From Rugosimonospora sp040255525 (GTDB lineage: Bacteria; Actinomycetota; Actinomycetes; Mycobacteriales; Micromonosporaceae), in the NCBI GenBank assembly GCA_040255525.1, contig JBDZVD010000020.1, positions 1-64,000 of the forward strand: a DNA stretch of 64,000 bases, in the 5' to 3' direction. Position numbers and translations under genes: made by a program. The notes beneath the pieces were generated by a model. It was not told where the DNA came from, ran no database searches, and was given only the letters and a program-made list of their open reading frames with translations. The stretch's first letter is position 1; every line of letters starts with the position of its first letter. Positions 41,601-50,615 of the stretch are shown here, one piece after another.

Positions 41601-43541
41601 ATGAGAACGCTCCCCGACAGGACCCCCGACGGTACGCTCCACGACCAGGATCGCGGCGCAGCCAGCCCCACCAGCGCAGCCAGCCCCACCAGCGCAGCCC
41701 ACCTCAACCTCGCAGCCAGCCCCACCAGCGCGGGCGTGAGCCGCCGGCGACTGATGGCGCTCGCCGCCTCCGCCGCGTCGGTGACCGCGGCGGGCATGGT
41801 GGCCGCACCCGGCGTCGCCACCGCGGCGGCCGGCCGGGCCACCCCGGATCGCAGCGGGCAAGATCATGGCGTTCCGGGCCACGAGCCGGACTTCGGACCC
41901 AACGTCTTCGTGTACGACCCGAGCACGCCGGTCAGCCAGATCCAGGCCAGATTCGACGACCTGTTCGCGCAGCAGGCGAGCAACGAGATGGGTACCGCGC
42001 GGTACGCGGTGCTGTTCAAGCCGGGTACGTACACGGTCAACGCCAATCTCGGTTACTACACCACCGTCGCCGGGCTGGGCCGGTCACCGGACGACGTCGA
42101 CATTCACGGGGCGGTACGGGTCGTCGGCCAGCCCGACCCGACGTCGGCGGCGGGCATCTCCGCTCTCATCAACTTCTGGCGCTCGGCCGAGAACTTGTCG
42201 GTGACGCCGGACGGCGGCCTCGACCAGTGGGCCGTGTCGCAGGCCTCACCGCTGCGCCGGGTGCACATCCGCGGCATGCTGCTGCTGGAGCCGGGCAACG
42301 GCGGCTTCTCCAGCGGCGGGTACATTGCCGACTCGAAGGTCGACGGTCTGGTCATCAACGGCTCGCAGCAGCAGTGGCTCACCCGGGACAGCGAGTTCGG
42401 CAACGGGTGGAGCAACGGTGTGTGGAACCAGGTGTTCTCCGGCGTGACCGGCGCCCCAGACGAAAGCTTTCCGAACCCCACCTATACGACACTCGCCACC
42501 AGCCCGGTCAGCCGCGAGAAGCCGTTCCTGTACCTCGACGCCGCCGGGCGCTACCGGGTCTTCCTGCCCGCGCTGCGCCGCGACAGCGCGGGTACCACGT
42601 GGTCGGCCGGACCCGCGAGCGGCTCCTCGCTGTCGATCGACGACTTCTACATCGCGAAGCCGACCGACAGCGCTCTGAAGATCAACCTGGCGCTCGCGCT
42701 GGGACGGCACCTGCTGCTCACTCCCGGCGTGTACCACCTCGAGGCGCCGCTGCTCGTCACGCACAGAAACACCGTCGTGCTGGGGCTCGGCATGCCCAGC
42801 CTCACCCCCGACCGGGGCACCGCGGCGCTGCGGGTGGCGGACGTCGACGGGGTACGGATCGCCGGCGTGCTCATCGACGCCGGACCGCGCATATCCGACA
42901 CGCTCGTCGAAATCGGCACCGGGTTCGCTCGCAGGTCCCACGCGCACAACCCCATCTCCGTGCAGGACGTCTTCTTCCGCATCGGCGGTCCGTGGCTGGG
43001 CCGGGCGAAGACCAGCCTGGTGGTCAACAGCGACGACACCATCATCGACAACATCTGGGTCTGGCGCGCCGACCACGGCAACGGCGTGGGCTGGACCCAG
43101 AACACCTCGGACACCGGTGCCGTCATCAACGGCGACAACGTCACCGCGTACGGACTGTTCGTCGAGCACCACCAGAAGTACCAGACCGTCTGGAACGGCG
43201 AGCACGGCCGCACCATCTTCTACCAGAGCGAGATGCCCTACGACCCGCCGAGCCAGCGGGCGTGGAGCAGCCCGACCGGCAACGGGTGGGCCTCGTACAA
43301 GGTGGGCCCGAAGGTGCGCACCCACGAGGCGTGGGGCCTGGGCGTGTACTGCTTCTTCAACCAGGGCGTGGACATCCGCGCGGACCGGGCGATCGAGGTA
43401 CCGCGGCGCTCAGGCGTCCGGTTCCACAACATGATCTCGGTGTTCCTCAGCGGCAGCGGCGGCATCGAGCACACCATCAACGAGGCCGGTACGGCGACCG
43501 TCGGTTCGTTCGGCACCAGCACGGTGGTCAGCTACCCCTGA
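41601..43541 (+). CDS. Tat-exported right-handed beta-helix protein (often labelled adenylyl cyclase)
   Basis: 646 residues from ATG 41601. N-terminal ~45 residues include 18-bp repeat units (Ala-Ser-Pro-Thr-Ser). Then comes a twin-arginine signal, VSRRRLMALAASAASVTAAG. The mature protein begins near FGPNVFVYDPSTPVSQIQAR. It has pectate-lyase-type coils: LFKPGTYTVNANLGYYTTVA, VGLGMPSLTPDRG, NIWVWRADHGNGVGW and YGLFVEHHQKYQTVWNGEHG. Similar proteins are called adenylyl cyclase in databases without basis in sequence. A glycan-active or binding role is more likely, given the neighbouring secreted glycosidases. Confidence 0.8.
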   Translation: MRTLPDRTPDGTLHDQDRGAASPTSAASPTSAAHLNLAASPTSAGVSRRRLMALAASAASVTAAGMVAAPGVATAAAGRATPDRSGQDHGVPGHEPDFGPNVFVYDPSTPVSQIQARFDDLFAQQASNEMGTARYAVLFKPGTYTVNANLGYYTTVAGLGRSPDDVDIHGAVRVVGQPDPTSAAGISALINFWRSAENLSVTPDGGLDQWAVSQASPLRRVHIRGMLLLEPGNGGFSSGGYIADSKVDGLVINGSQQQWLTRDSEFGNGWSNGVWNQVFSGVTGAPDESFPNPTYTTLATSPVSREKPFLYLDAAGRYRVFLPALRRDSAGTTWSAGPASGSSLSIDDFYIAKPTDSALKINLALALGRHLLLTPGVYHLEAPLLVTHRNTVVLGLGMPSLTPDRGTAALRVADVDGVRIAGVLIDAGPRISDTLVEIGTGFARRSHAHNPISVQDVFFRIGGPWLGRAKTSLVVNSDDTIIDNIWVWRADHGNGVGWTQNTSDTGAVINGDNVTAYGLFVEHHQKYQTVWNGEHGRTIFYQSEMPYDPPSQRAWSSPTGNGWASYKVGPKVRTHEAWGLGVYCFFNQGVDIRADRAIEVPRRSGVRFHNMISVFLSGSGGIEHTINEAGTATVGSFGTSTVVSYP

Positions 43542-43555
43542 TCCTCGCCCGCTCG

Positions 43556-43609
43556 CCGGCCCCGGGCTGTCCAGAATGGACAGCTCCAGAATGGACAGCC
43601 CGGGGCCGG
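43556..43609 (+). terminator. Very strong hairpin after the beta-helix gene
   Basis: Arms CCGGCCCCGGGCTGTCCA (43556-43573) and TGGACAGCCCGGGGCCGG (43592-43609) are 18-base exact complements. The loop contains another copy of TGGACAGC, so an alternative smaller hairpin (43566-43584) can form. Confidence 0.88.
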
Positions 43610-43703
43610 CATCCCGGCACCGCGAACGTGAGCGCGCCACGCGACCGGCGCCCGCCGGATCACCCGCCCGTGTCTTCGCCGTGCCCTGGTCCGTTGAGTC
43701 GTT

Positions 43704-45182
43704 GTGTCGTTCGCGTCGCCGACCTTCCTCTGGTTCTTCCTTCCGGCGGTTCTCGGGCTCTACTGGCTGCTGCCCGGGCGCTGCCGCAACGGTCTGGTCG
43801 CGGCGGCGAGTCTGGTCTTCTACGTCTGGGGTGCCGGGTCGTTCGTCCTGCTGCTCGCCGCCTCGATCCTGTGCAACTACCTCGCCGGGCGGGCACTCGG
43901 GCGTGACCTGCCGGAGCCCGACCGGAGCCGTATCCCGGCGGAGGCGAGCACGGGTTCCGGCCACACCCGGCACGAGCACCGCGGCCGGCGCAGGGCCGTA
44001 CTGGTCGCCGCCGTCGCGGCGCAGCTGGCCGTACTCGCGGTCTGGAAGTACGTCGCGTTCGCCAGCGCGCAGCTGCACCACCTGTTCACGCAGGTGCCCG
44101 CGCTGCGCATCGCGCTGCCGATCGGTATCTCGTTCTTCACCTTCCACGGGCTGAGCTACCTGGTCGACGCGTACCGGGGCAGCCGTGCCCCGCAGCGCAG
44201 CCTGGTCGGGTTCACCACGTACATCGCGATGTTCCCGCAGCTGATCTCCGGTCCGATCGTGCGCTACCACGAGATAGCCGACCAGCTCGCGCGGACCTCA
44301 CACGACAAGCTGGACGACCTGGCGGTCGGTTTTCCGCGCTTCGCACTGGGGCTGGCGAAGAAGGTGCTCATCGCCGATGCCGTCGCGCCGATCGCGGACG
44401 CGGTCTTCGGCGCGGACCCCGGAACCCTGGACTGGCGCACCGCTTGGATCGGCGCGCTCGCGTACACGGTGCAGATCTACTTCGACTTCTCCGGCTACTC
44501 CGACATGGCCATCGGTCTGGGGCGCATGTTCGGCCTCGGGCTGCCGGAGAACTTCGACCGTCCGTACTCCGCCGTGTCCATCACCGACTTCTGGCGGCGC
44601 TGGCACATGTCGCTGTCCCGCTGGTTCCGGGACTACCTCTACATCCCGCTCGGCGGCAACCGGGGTTCGGCCGCGCGCACGTACCGCAACCTCGCGGTCG
44701 TGTTCGTGCTGTGCGGGCTCTGGCACGGTGCCAACTGGACGTTCCTGGTCTGGGGTCTGTACCACGGCGGCCTGCTGATCGCCGAACGGGTCACCGGGCT
44801 GGCCCGGCTGGCCCCGGACCGGTACGTGGTGGCTCGCCGCGCCGGCGCGTTGCTGCTCGTCGTGATCGGCTGGGTGTTCTTCCGGGCCGGCTCGCTCGGT
44901 CAGGCCGCCGCCATGCTACGCGTGATGTTCGTACCGCGGCTGGCCTCGGCGTCCACGCTGCTGGTCGACGCCGACATCAGCCGCCAGGCGGTCGTGATGC
45001 TGTGCGCCGGGCTCGCGGTCGTCCTGCTCCCCCGGCGCTTCGCCCTGGGGCGCCTGCTCAGTTCGGGTACCGGAGCCGTCGCGCTGACCGCCCGGTACGC
45101 GTGCAGCGTGCTGGCCATCGGCTACGTGTCCGCGCTGGTGGCCGCCGGCACGTTCAGCCCCTTCCTCTACTACCAGTTCTAG
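43704..45182 (+). CDS. MBOAT-family membrane O-acyltransferase (AlgI/DltB type)
   Basis: 492 residues from GTG 43704. Around ten hydrophobic segments, first FLWFFLPAVLGLYWLLP. Family motifs: SFFTFHGLSYLVDAYRG, YFDFSGYSDMAIGLG, ITDFWRRWHMSLSRWFRDYL, YIPLGGNRG and the catalytic His in VLCGLWHGANWTFLVWG. It moves acyl groups from cytoplasmic donors to an exported acceptor. The next gene encodes an AlgJ/AlgX-like acetyl hydrolase-transferase, so polysaccharide O-acetylation is the best reading. Confidence 0.92.
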   Translation: MSFASPTFLWFFLPAVLGLYWLLPGRCRNGLVAAASLVFYVWGAGSFVLLLAASILCNYLAGRALGRDLPEPDRSRIPAEASTGSGHTRHEHRGRRRAVLVAAVAAQLAVLAVWKYVAFASAQLHHLFTQVPALRIALPIGISFFTFHGLSYLVDAYRGSRAPQRSLVGFTTYIAMFPQLISGPIVRYHEIADQLARTSHDKLDDLAVGFPRFALGLAKKVLIADAVAPIADAVFGADPGTLDWRTAWIGALAYTVQIYFDFSGYSDMAIGLGRMFGLGLPENFDRPYSAVSITDFWRRWHMSLSRWFRDYLYIPLGGNRGSAARTYRNLAVVFVLCGLWHGANWTFLVWGLYHGGLLIAERVTGLARLAPDRYVVARRAGALLLVVIGWVFFRAGSLGQAAAMLRVMFVPRLASASTLLVDADISRQAVVMLCAGLAVVLLPRRFALGRLLSSGTGAVALTARYACSVLAIGYVSALVAAGTFSPFLYYQF

Positions 45183-45211
45183 CGGCGCCTTTCTGAGGGG
45201 TTCATCGACAC

Positions 45212-46546
45212 ATGACGGTGACGGAGAAGACCCACCGGCCGCGGCAGGCGCAGCGCCTCGCACCGCACCAGCGCCGGCCGGCCCGCCGCCCGGAGCGCAG
45301 GCAGGTCCAGCGCCACCGCCGCCGGACACCGGTCAGCGCGGTGCTCGCCGCGGCGCTGGCCGTGCTGTTCTTCTTCGGCCCCGCGTTCGCCCGGTTCGGT
45401 GGGGTGCGACCGACCCGGATCGAAAACCGGCCGTTGAAGCCGTTTCCGTCGGTGGCGCGCGGTTGGCAGTTCCTGCCCGGCCTGGACGGCTGGGCGGTGG
45501 ACCACCTGCCGCTGCGAAACGTCGCGGTACGCGCCAACGGCTGGGTGTCCGAGCACGTGTTCCGCGAACTGTCCACTCGGGACGCCGGTTCGCAGGCGGT
45601 GCTCGCCGGCCGCGACGGGTGGCTGTTCTACCGGGAGGACATGCTGCGCAGGTGCGCGCCGGCCCAGCCGCTGGACGCCACCCTCGCACAGTTGGACCGG
45701 CTGGCCCGGCTGGTCACCGGACTGGGTCGCGAGTTCGTGGTCACCGTACCACCCGACAAGAGCACCATCGAGTCCGCGATGCTGCCGAGCCAGTACCCGT
45801 CCCGCGCGTGCAGCGAGGCGGCCGGACGGGCGTTCTGGGACCGGATGAGCACCTCGGCGCCGGCCGGCTACCTCGACCTGTACGCCCCGGTCGCGGCCGT
45901 CGCGCGGCAGGAGGGACACGCGTACTACGCGACCGACACCCACTGGACTCCGGCCGCCGTCGCGGCCTACACCCGGACCCTGGTGTCCCGCCTCGATCCG
46001 TCCCTGCTGGACACCGCGTCGTTCGTCAGGAGCGGGTCGCGGCTCAAGACCACCGATCTGACCAAGATGATCGGGATGCCGAGGACCGAGCGGTCGCCGG
46101 CCGTGCAGGTACGGCGGGACGGCATCACGGTGCACCGGGTGGCCCAGCCACGGCAGGGCTTTCCAGCGGCCCACAGCACGGCCACCACCGTCGGCGCACG
46201 GCTGGACGCCTCGCCGACGCTGATCCTCGGCGACTCCTTCACCGAGGAGTCGATGGCGATGCTGGCGCCGTTCTTTTCCGATCTGACGTTCGTGCACTGG
46301 GACCTGGCGCTGGCCGACCCGGCCGCGACCGCGCGGCTCATCCTCGGCGCGCGGGTCGTCGTCGTGGAGGCCGTGCAACGCGAGTTCGCGGGCGGCGCCG
46401 TCCCGCTGGCGGTCGCCCCGATGCTCGACGCCCTCGCCGCCCACCTGCCCGCCGCCCACCTGCCAGCCGCCCAACTCCCGGCCACTCAAACACCCGCCAC
46501 TCAAACGCCCGCCACCCTAACGCCCGCGCCGATCGCGCATCCCTGA
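45212..46546 (+). CDS. AlgJ/AlgX-like SGNH acetyltransferase, membrane-anchored
   Basis: 444 residues. Basic N-terminus, then one membrane anchor (VSAVLAAALAVLFFFGPAFA). The extracellular domain contains VLAGRDGWLFYREDMLRR, the D-x-H motif in YYATDTHWTPAAVAAY and the serine motif ILGDSFTEESM, the alginate O-acetyltransferase signatures. The C-terminal ~35 residues are short repeats (Pro-Ala-Thr-Gln-Thr). It follows the MBOAT gene by 29 bases, and the pair would transfer acetyl to a surface glycan. Confidence 0.88.
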   Translation: MTVTEKTHRPRQAQRLAPHQRRPARRPERRQVQRHRRRTPVSAVLAAALAVLFFFGPAFARFGGVRPTRIENRPLKPFPSVARGWQFLPGLDGWAVDHLPLRNVAVRANGWVSEHVFRELSTRDAGSQAVLAGRDGWLFYREDMLRRCAPAQPLDATLAQLDRLARLVTGLGREFVVTVPPDKSTIESAMLPSQYPSRACSEAAGRAFWDRMSTSAPAGYLDLYAPVAAVARQEGHAYYATDTHWTPAAVAAYTRTLVSRLDPSLLDTASFVRSGSRLKTTDLTKMIGMPRTERSPAVQVRRDGITVHRVAQPRQGFPAAHSTATTVGARLDASPTLILGDSFTEESMAMLAPFFSDLTFVHWDLALADPAATARLILGARVVVVEAVQREFAGGAVPLAVAPMLDALAAHLPAAHLPAAQLPATQTPATQTPATLTPAPIAHP

Positions 46547-46650
46547 CCGCCATGCCCGCCCAGCGCCCGCGCATCAGTTCACGCATCCCGAGCGGCCGTT
46601 CGACCACCCGCCGGCGGGCCACTCGCGCACCGTACCCGGAGGCACCGCCC

Positions 46651-48615
46651 GTGACCACCACCGTCACTTCCGAAAAGACTCAACGGTTGACGCCGGCCCG
46701 GCCGGCCGCGTCCCGGCACCGCCGGCCCGAGCGGCGTTTCCGCGTCGAAGTACTGCTCGCGCTCGTCGTCGCGGCCTGGGCGGCGGCCACCGGCGCCCAC
46801 TTCCTGAATGCCGACTTCCTGCTCCCACCGCTCGTCCTGGTCATCACCGCGAGCCTGATGCGCGGCGGCCGCTCCCTCCTGGACCGGCTGATGCTGGCGG
46901 TGTTCCTGCTGCTGGGCACCGCCTGCGCTGCCGGGCTGGCGCTGTCGGTCTGGCCGTGGGGGCTGGCGCCGCTGCCGGTCGCCGGCGTCGCGCTGACCGT
47001 ACTCGCGGTGGTTGGGACGGTGTCCGACCGCCGGCCCGCGCTGCCCCGCCCGACGATCGCCGACGGCGCCAGCGTGGTGGCCACCGCCGCGGTCACCCTC
47101 TACCTGGCCATGCCGTACCTGCGGGCCAACCTCGCCGGCCGCATCGCCCTGGCGATGGCCGGCGAGGACCTGACCCGGCACATGACCGTGTTCGACGGCA
47201 TCCGGCAGGTCGGCGGGTACCTGTTCCTGCACGAAGGGCAGGCCCGGCGGTACGTGTACTCCGGCATGTTCCGGTACCCGCAGGGCTTCCACTTCGTCAG
47301 CGCCCTGCTCGACGGGTACCTGCCGCACCGCGACTCGTCCGGGGTCACCGCGTTCGACCACCTGATCGGGTTCCACGTCGCGGCGTACTCGCTGATGACG
47401 CTCACGCTGCTCTGGGCCGCGCGGTGGATCGGCGGCCGGCTGCTCGACAGCGCGTGGCGCTGGCTGCCGGTCGTCGTGCTGCTCGCGGCGCTGTGCGTGA
47501 AGGGTGAGCTGACCGCCGACTTCGTCGACGGGTACCCGAGCGAGGTCGCCGGCCTCGCGCTGGTGGCCGCGCTGGTCGCGCTGCTGGCCCGCCCGCTGGC
47601 CGGAAAGCGCACCCAACTGCTGGTGGTCGGCGCCCTCCTGGTGGCGCTCGGGTTCACGTACTACCTGTTCCTGCCCGGCATGGGACTGGCCGTCGTGGTG
47701 TGGCTCGTGCTGCGCCGGGGCCGGCTGCCGCACCCGGCCTTCACCGTGGCGGTGGCCGCCGTAACCGGCCTGCTCGCGTTGCTACCGCTGAGCCTCGGCA
47801 TACTCGGCGGCGGCCAGACCGAGTCGCTGAAGACCGCCGCCGGCTCGCACAACAGCCGCGCGGCGCTGATCGCGCTGGCGCTGGTGGTCGCGGCCGGCGT
47901 GTTCGGCCGGACCGGACGCTGCCCGGCGGTGTGGCGCCTGTACCGCTGGTCCGCCGTCAGCCTGCTGGGCTACGTGCTGCTGCTCGGCGCGTACCAGAAG
48001 GTGACCACCGGCCACACCGGGTACTACTTCGAGAAGTCGCTGCACGGCGCGCAGGTGGTGTTGTTCGTCGGGCTCGGCTCGCTCACCACGCTGCTGCCCG
48101 CGCCGACCCTGCGCCACCGGTCCCGGATCGCGCTCGCCCTGCCATCGCTGCTGGTGGCCGCCGCGATCGGGAGCGGGCTCGGGCTGGTTCGCGGCGATTC
48201 ACCGTACCGGCCGATGGTGAGCACCGAGGGCAACTGGGGCACCGCGTGGCAGTCCCACCGGTTGGCGCCGACCCGCCTGGGGGTGCTGGCCGCCGACCTC
48301 GTCGCGAGGTACCGGGCGCATCCGGCCGCCGGGGTCACTCTGCTGCTGTCCGACGACGCGTACACCAACTACTCCGTTTCCCTGTTCGCCGCATCGCTGG
48401 AACGCAACGCGGGCGCGGCCATCTCCCGCGCGTTCTACATCGGGCACCTGCCCGGGGCCTCGAACGAGGCGGTACACGCGATGATCGCTCGCATCGGCGT
48501 ACCCGTCGTGGCCGTGGTCACCAGCCCCCGGCTCGCCGCGCTGGTCCGGGACCTGCAACGCACCAACCCGAACCAGCGCATCGAACTCGTCGACCTGTCC
48601 GGCGCGACGGCATGA
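46651..48615 (+). CDS. Polytopic membrane protein of the glycan-acetylation cassette
   Basis: 654 residues from GTG 46651, chosen for its GGAGG at good spacing; ATG 46552 is in frame. About twelve hydrophobic segments (for example VLLALVVAAWAAATGAHFL and LLVVGALLVALGFTYYLFLP) and large outer loops (AGEDLTRHMTVFDGIRQVGG, RYPQGFHFVSALLDGY). The soluble C-terminus includes TLLLSDDAYTNYSVSLFA. It resembles GT-C-like membrane glycosyltransferase architecture but no metal D-x-D could be assigned. The stop codon lies in a 30-bp repeat next to an assembly gap. Confidence 0.78.
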   Translation: MTTTVTSEKTQRLTPARPAASRHRRPERRFRVEVLLALVVAAWAAATGAHFLNADFLLPPLVLVITASLMRGGRSLLDRLMLAVFLLLGTACAAGLALSVWPWGLAPLPVAGVALTVLAVVGTVSDRRPALPRPTIADGASVVATAAVTLYLAMPYLRANLAGRIALAMAGEDLTRHMTVFDGIRQVGGYLFLHEGQARRYVYSGMFRYPQGFHFVSALLDGYLPHRDSSGVTAFDHLIGFHVAAYSLMTLTLLWAARWIGGRLLDSAWRWLPVVVLLAALCVKGELTADFVDGYPSEVAGLALVAALVALLARPLAGKRTQLLVVGALLVALGFTYYLFLPGMGLAVVVWLVLRRGRLPHPAFTVAVAAVTGLLALLPLSLGILGGGQTESLKTAAGSHNSRAALIALALVVAAGVFGRTGRCPAVWRLYRWSAVSLLGYVLLLGAYQKVTTGHTGYYFEKSLHGAQVVLFVGLGSLTTLLPAPTLRHRSRIALALPSLLVAAAIGSGLGLVRGDSPYRPMVSTEGNWGTAWQSHRLAPTRLGVLAADLVARYRAHPAAGVTLLLSDDAYTNYSVSLFAASLERNAGAAISRAFYIGHLPGASNEAVHAMIARIGVPVVAVVTSPRLAALVRDLQRTNPNQRIELVDLSGATA

Positions 48616-48636
48616 CGCGGCGACCTGTCCGGCGCG

Positions 48637-48736
48637 NNNNNNNNNNNNNNNNNNNNNNNNNNNNNNNNNNNNNNNNNNNNNNNNNNNNNNNNNNNNNNNN
48701 NNNNNNNNNNNNNNNNNNNNNNNNNNNNNNNNNNNN
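48637..48736. other. Assembly gap of 100 N
   Basis: Exactly 100 unknown bases. Left flank: CGACCTGTCCGGCGCG occurs at 48591-48606 and 48621-48636 (30-bp period). Right flank: an 18-bp array. The missing sequence is therefore repetitive and of unknown length. Confidence 0.98.
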
Positions 48737-48826
48737 AAGGCGTGATCCGGCGCGAAGGCGTGATCCGGCGCGAAGGCGTGATCCGGCGCGAAGGCGTGAT
48801 CCGGCGCGACGGCGTGACCCGGCGGG
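48737..48826. repeat. 18-bp tandem repeat at the gap edge
   Basis: Four copies of AAGGCGTGATCCGGCGCG (48737-48808) plus a variant copy to 48826. It precedes the hydrolase ATG by about 30 bases. Confidence 0.93.
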
Positions 48827-48857
48827 TGGTGCCGGCGGCTGCCCTATAGTCGCCAGC

Positions 48858-49931
48858 ATGGTCGACGTACCGCGGTACCCACCGGAACTGGCGGCGCTGA
48901 CCGCGGCCGGGTCGGGCGCCTACCGCATCGTCCACTATGGACGCGATGCGAACCAGTTCGGCGAACTGTGGCCGCCCACCGGCGCGCGGCACCCGGCGCC
49001 GGTGGTGGTGCTCGTGCACGGCGGGTACTGGCGCGACCGGTACCGGTTGGACCTGATGCACGCGATGGCCGCGGACCTCGCCGGCCGCGGGTACGCGGTG
49101 TGGAACGTCGAGTACCGGCGGGTCGGTTGGCCCGGCGGCGGTTGGCCCGGCACGTTCCTCGACGTGGCGGCCGCGTTCGACGCGCTGGCCGGCCTCGCGG
49201 CGGAGCACCGGTTGGACCCGACCCGGATCGCCACCGTCGGGCATTCCGCCGGCGGGCACCTCGCCCTGTGGGCGTGCGGCCGTGGGCGGCTGGCGGAACA
49301 CGGCCGGCAGGCGGAACACGGCCGGCAGGCGGAACACGGCCGGCAGGCGGAACACGGCGCCAGCGGCACCGGCCGGTCCGGCCCGGAAGCGCCACCCGCA
49401 CAGGCAGCGCCCACGACACCCGGAGACCGCGCACCCAGGGACCCGGCACCCGGTGGCCCCACACCCGGAGCCCCCACACCTGGGGACCGCGCGTTCGGAG
49501 ACCGCGCGTCCGGGGACCGCGCGGCCCGAAACCTCACAACCGGCGAACTCGCGCCTGCGTTGTTCGCGCCGCCGCGCGTCACGCCCGCGCTGGCCGTGTC
49601 GCTGGCCGGTGTCTGCGATCTGCGCATGGCAGCCGAGCTGGAGCTCAGCGACGGCGCCGTACGCGGCCTGCTCGGCGGCGGCCCCGAGGAGATTCCCGCC
49701 GTGTACGACGCCGCCTGCCCGGTGCGCCTGCTGCCGCTGGGCGTACCGCAGGTGGTCCTACACGGTACCGGCGACGTGGACGTGCCGCTGGAGCTGAGCA
49801 CCGGGTACGCGCGGCGGGCCGGCGCCGAGTGCGATCTGGTCGTCCTTCCCGGAGCAGACCACATCGCCCTGATCGATCCGGGCAGCGCTGCCTGGCCCAG
49901 CGTACTGGCCGCGCTCGCACGCCTCCGGTAG
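48858..49931 (+). CDS. Alpha/beta hydrolase (kynurenine-formamidase/esterase-like) with repetitive insertion
   Basis: 357 residues from ATG 48858. The oxyanion motif VVLVHGGYWRDRYR and nucleophile ATVGHSAGGHLALWACG are typical of BD-FAE/kynurenine formamidase-like enzymes. The acid is near LHGTGDVDVP and the His is in LPGADHIALIDPG. Between strands, residues ~146-230 are a low-complexity insertion starting with four 18-bp copies (Ala-Glu-His-Gly-Arg-Gln, 49293-49364) then Asp/Arg/Pro/Gly units. The fold appears otherwise complete. Substrate unknown. Confidence 0.85.
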   Translation: MVDVPRYPPELAALTAAGSGAYRIVHYGRDANQFGELWPPTGARHPAPVVVLVHGGYWRDRYRLDLMHAMAADLAGRGYAVWNVEYRRVGWPGGGWPGTFLDVAAAFDALAGLAAEHRLDPTRIATVGHSAGGHLALWACGRGRLAEHGRQAEHGRQAEHGRQAEHGASGTGRSGPEAPPAQAAPTTPGDRAPRDPAPGGPTPGAPTPGDRAFGDRASGDRAARNLTTGELAPALFAPPRVTPALAVSLAGVCDLRMAAELELSDGAVRGLLGGGPEEIPAVYDAACPVRLLPLGVPQVVLHGTGDVDVPLELSTGYARRAGAECDLVVLPGADHIALIDPGSAAWPSVLAALARLR

Positions 49932-50334
49932 CCGCACACGCACGTAGGGCGCGTATCGAGCCGGGCAAGCCGCTGCCCGGGCAACTCCTGCCCATGCCAA
50001 GCGCGAGGGGTCTGGGATTCTTCGGCGCGCAGTGTAGGGTGTGGGCATTCCCCACTCGACACGCTGGGCGCCCGCCGCTCGGCACATGTCTGAGCCGGCC
50101 TGGGGCCTGTCCGGGCCGTACGGCTGCTGACCAGGCAAGCGGCGTTTTCGCAGCGGTACCTGAACCATCGCGACCCGGCGCCGATGACCGCGAGCGACAC
50201 CAACCGATGTGTCCGGTGAACGAGCGTATCGGTACATGCACACCCACCGGAGGGACCCGCGTGATCGCGCGTGGTATCGCGGATGGCAAGATCCGGATAG
50301 CCTCGTGCGATCCTGACGCGAACCAGGAGTGAAG
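49932..50334. other. Intergenic region before the UbiD-like remnant
   Basis: 403 bp with no supportable gene or clear promoter. The end carries CAGGAGTGAAG, the ribosome site of the short ORF at 50335. Confidence 0.5.
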
Positions 50335-50577
50335 ATGGACGTCATCGACGAACGACGAGCCCGGCCACAGCCGGGTCTGGACCTCGACCGCTTCCGTCTG
50401 CGCACCGTCATCGAGAGCCCGATGGGCACCGATGAGCTGCAGGTGCACGACGAGCGGATCGACCTCGCCGGCGTCGCCGAGGTGTTCGAGTCCGAAGCGG
50501 CGCTGCTGCGGCAGCCGGGTCCGGAGGGAGCCGGTCGGCACCCGCTCGCCTCCACGACCGCCGCCGAGCCGCAGTAG
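50335..50577 (+). pseudogene. UbiD-like decarboxylase N-terminal remnant
   Basis: 80 residues from ATG 50335 with AGGAG upstream. DLDRFRLRTVIESPMGTDEL and DERIDLAGVAEVFES resemble the first ~60 residues of UbiD-type decarboxylases; then the frame ends in unrelated sequence. Either a truncated gene or a short protein derived from one. A permease gene follows 38 bases later. Confidence 0.5.
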
Positions 50578-50615
50578 CCTATCGCCGCATACCGTCGTCG
50601 CATCGGGAGATACCC

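Noticed and set aside
45463..46650. Upstream extension of the polytopic membrane protein frame across the AlgJ-like gene.
   Set aside because: Composition is Arg/Gly-rich shadow sequence. The AlgJ-like gene in another frame has family motifs, and GGAGG precedes GTG 46651.
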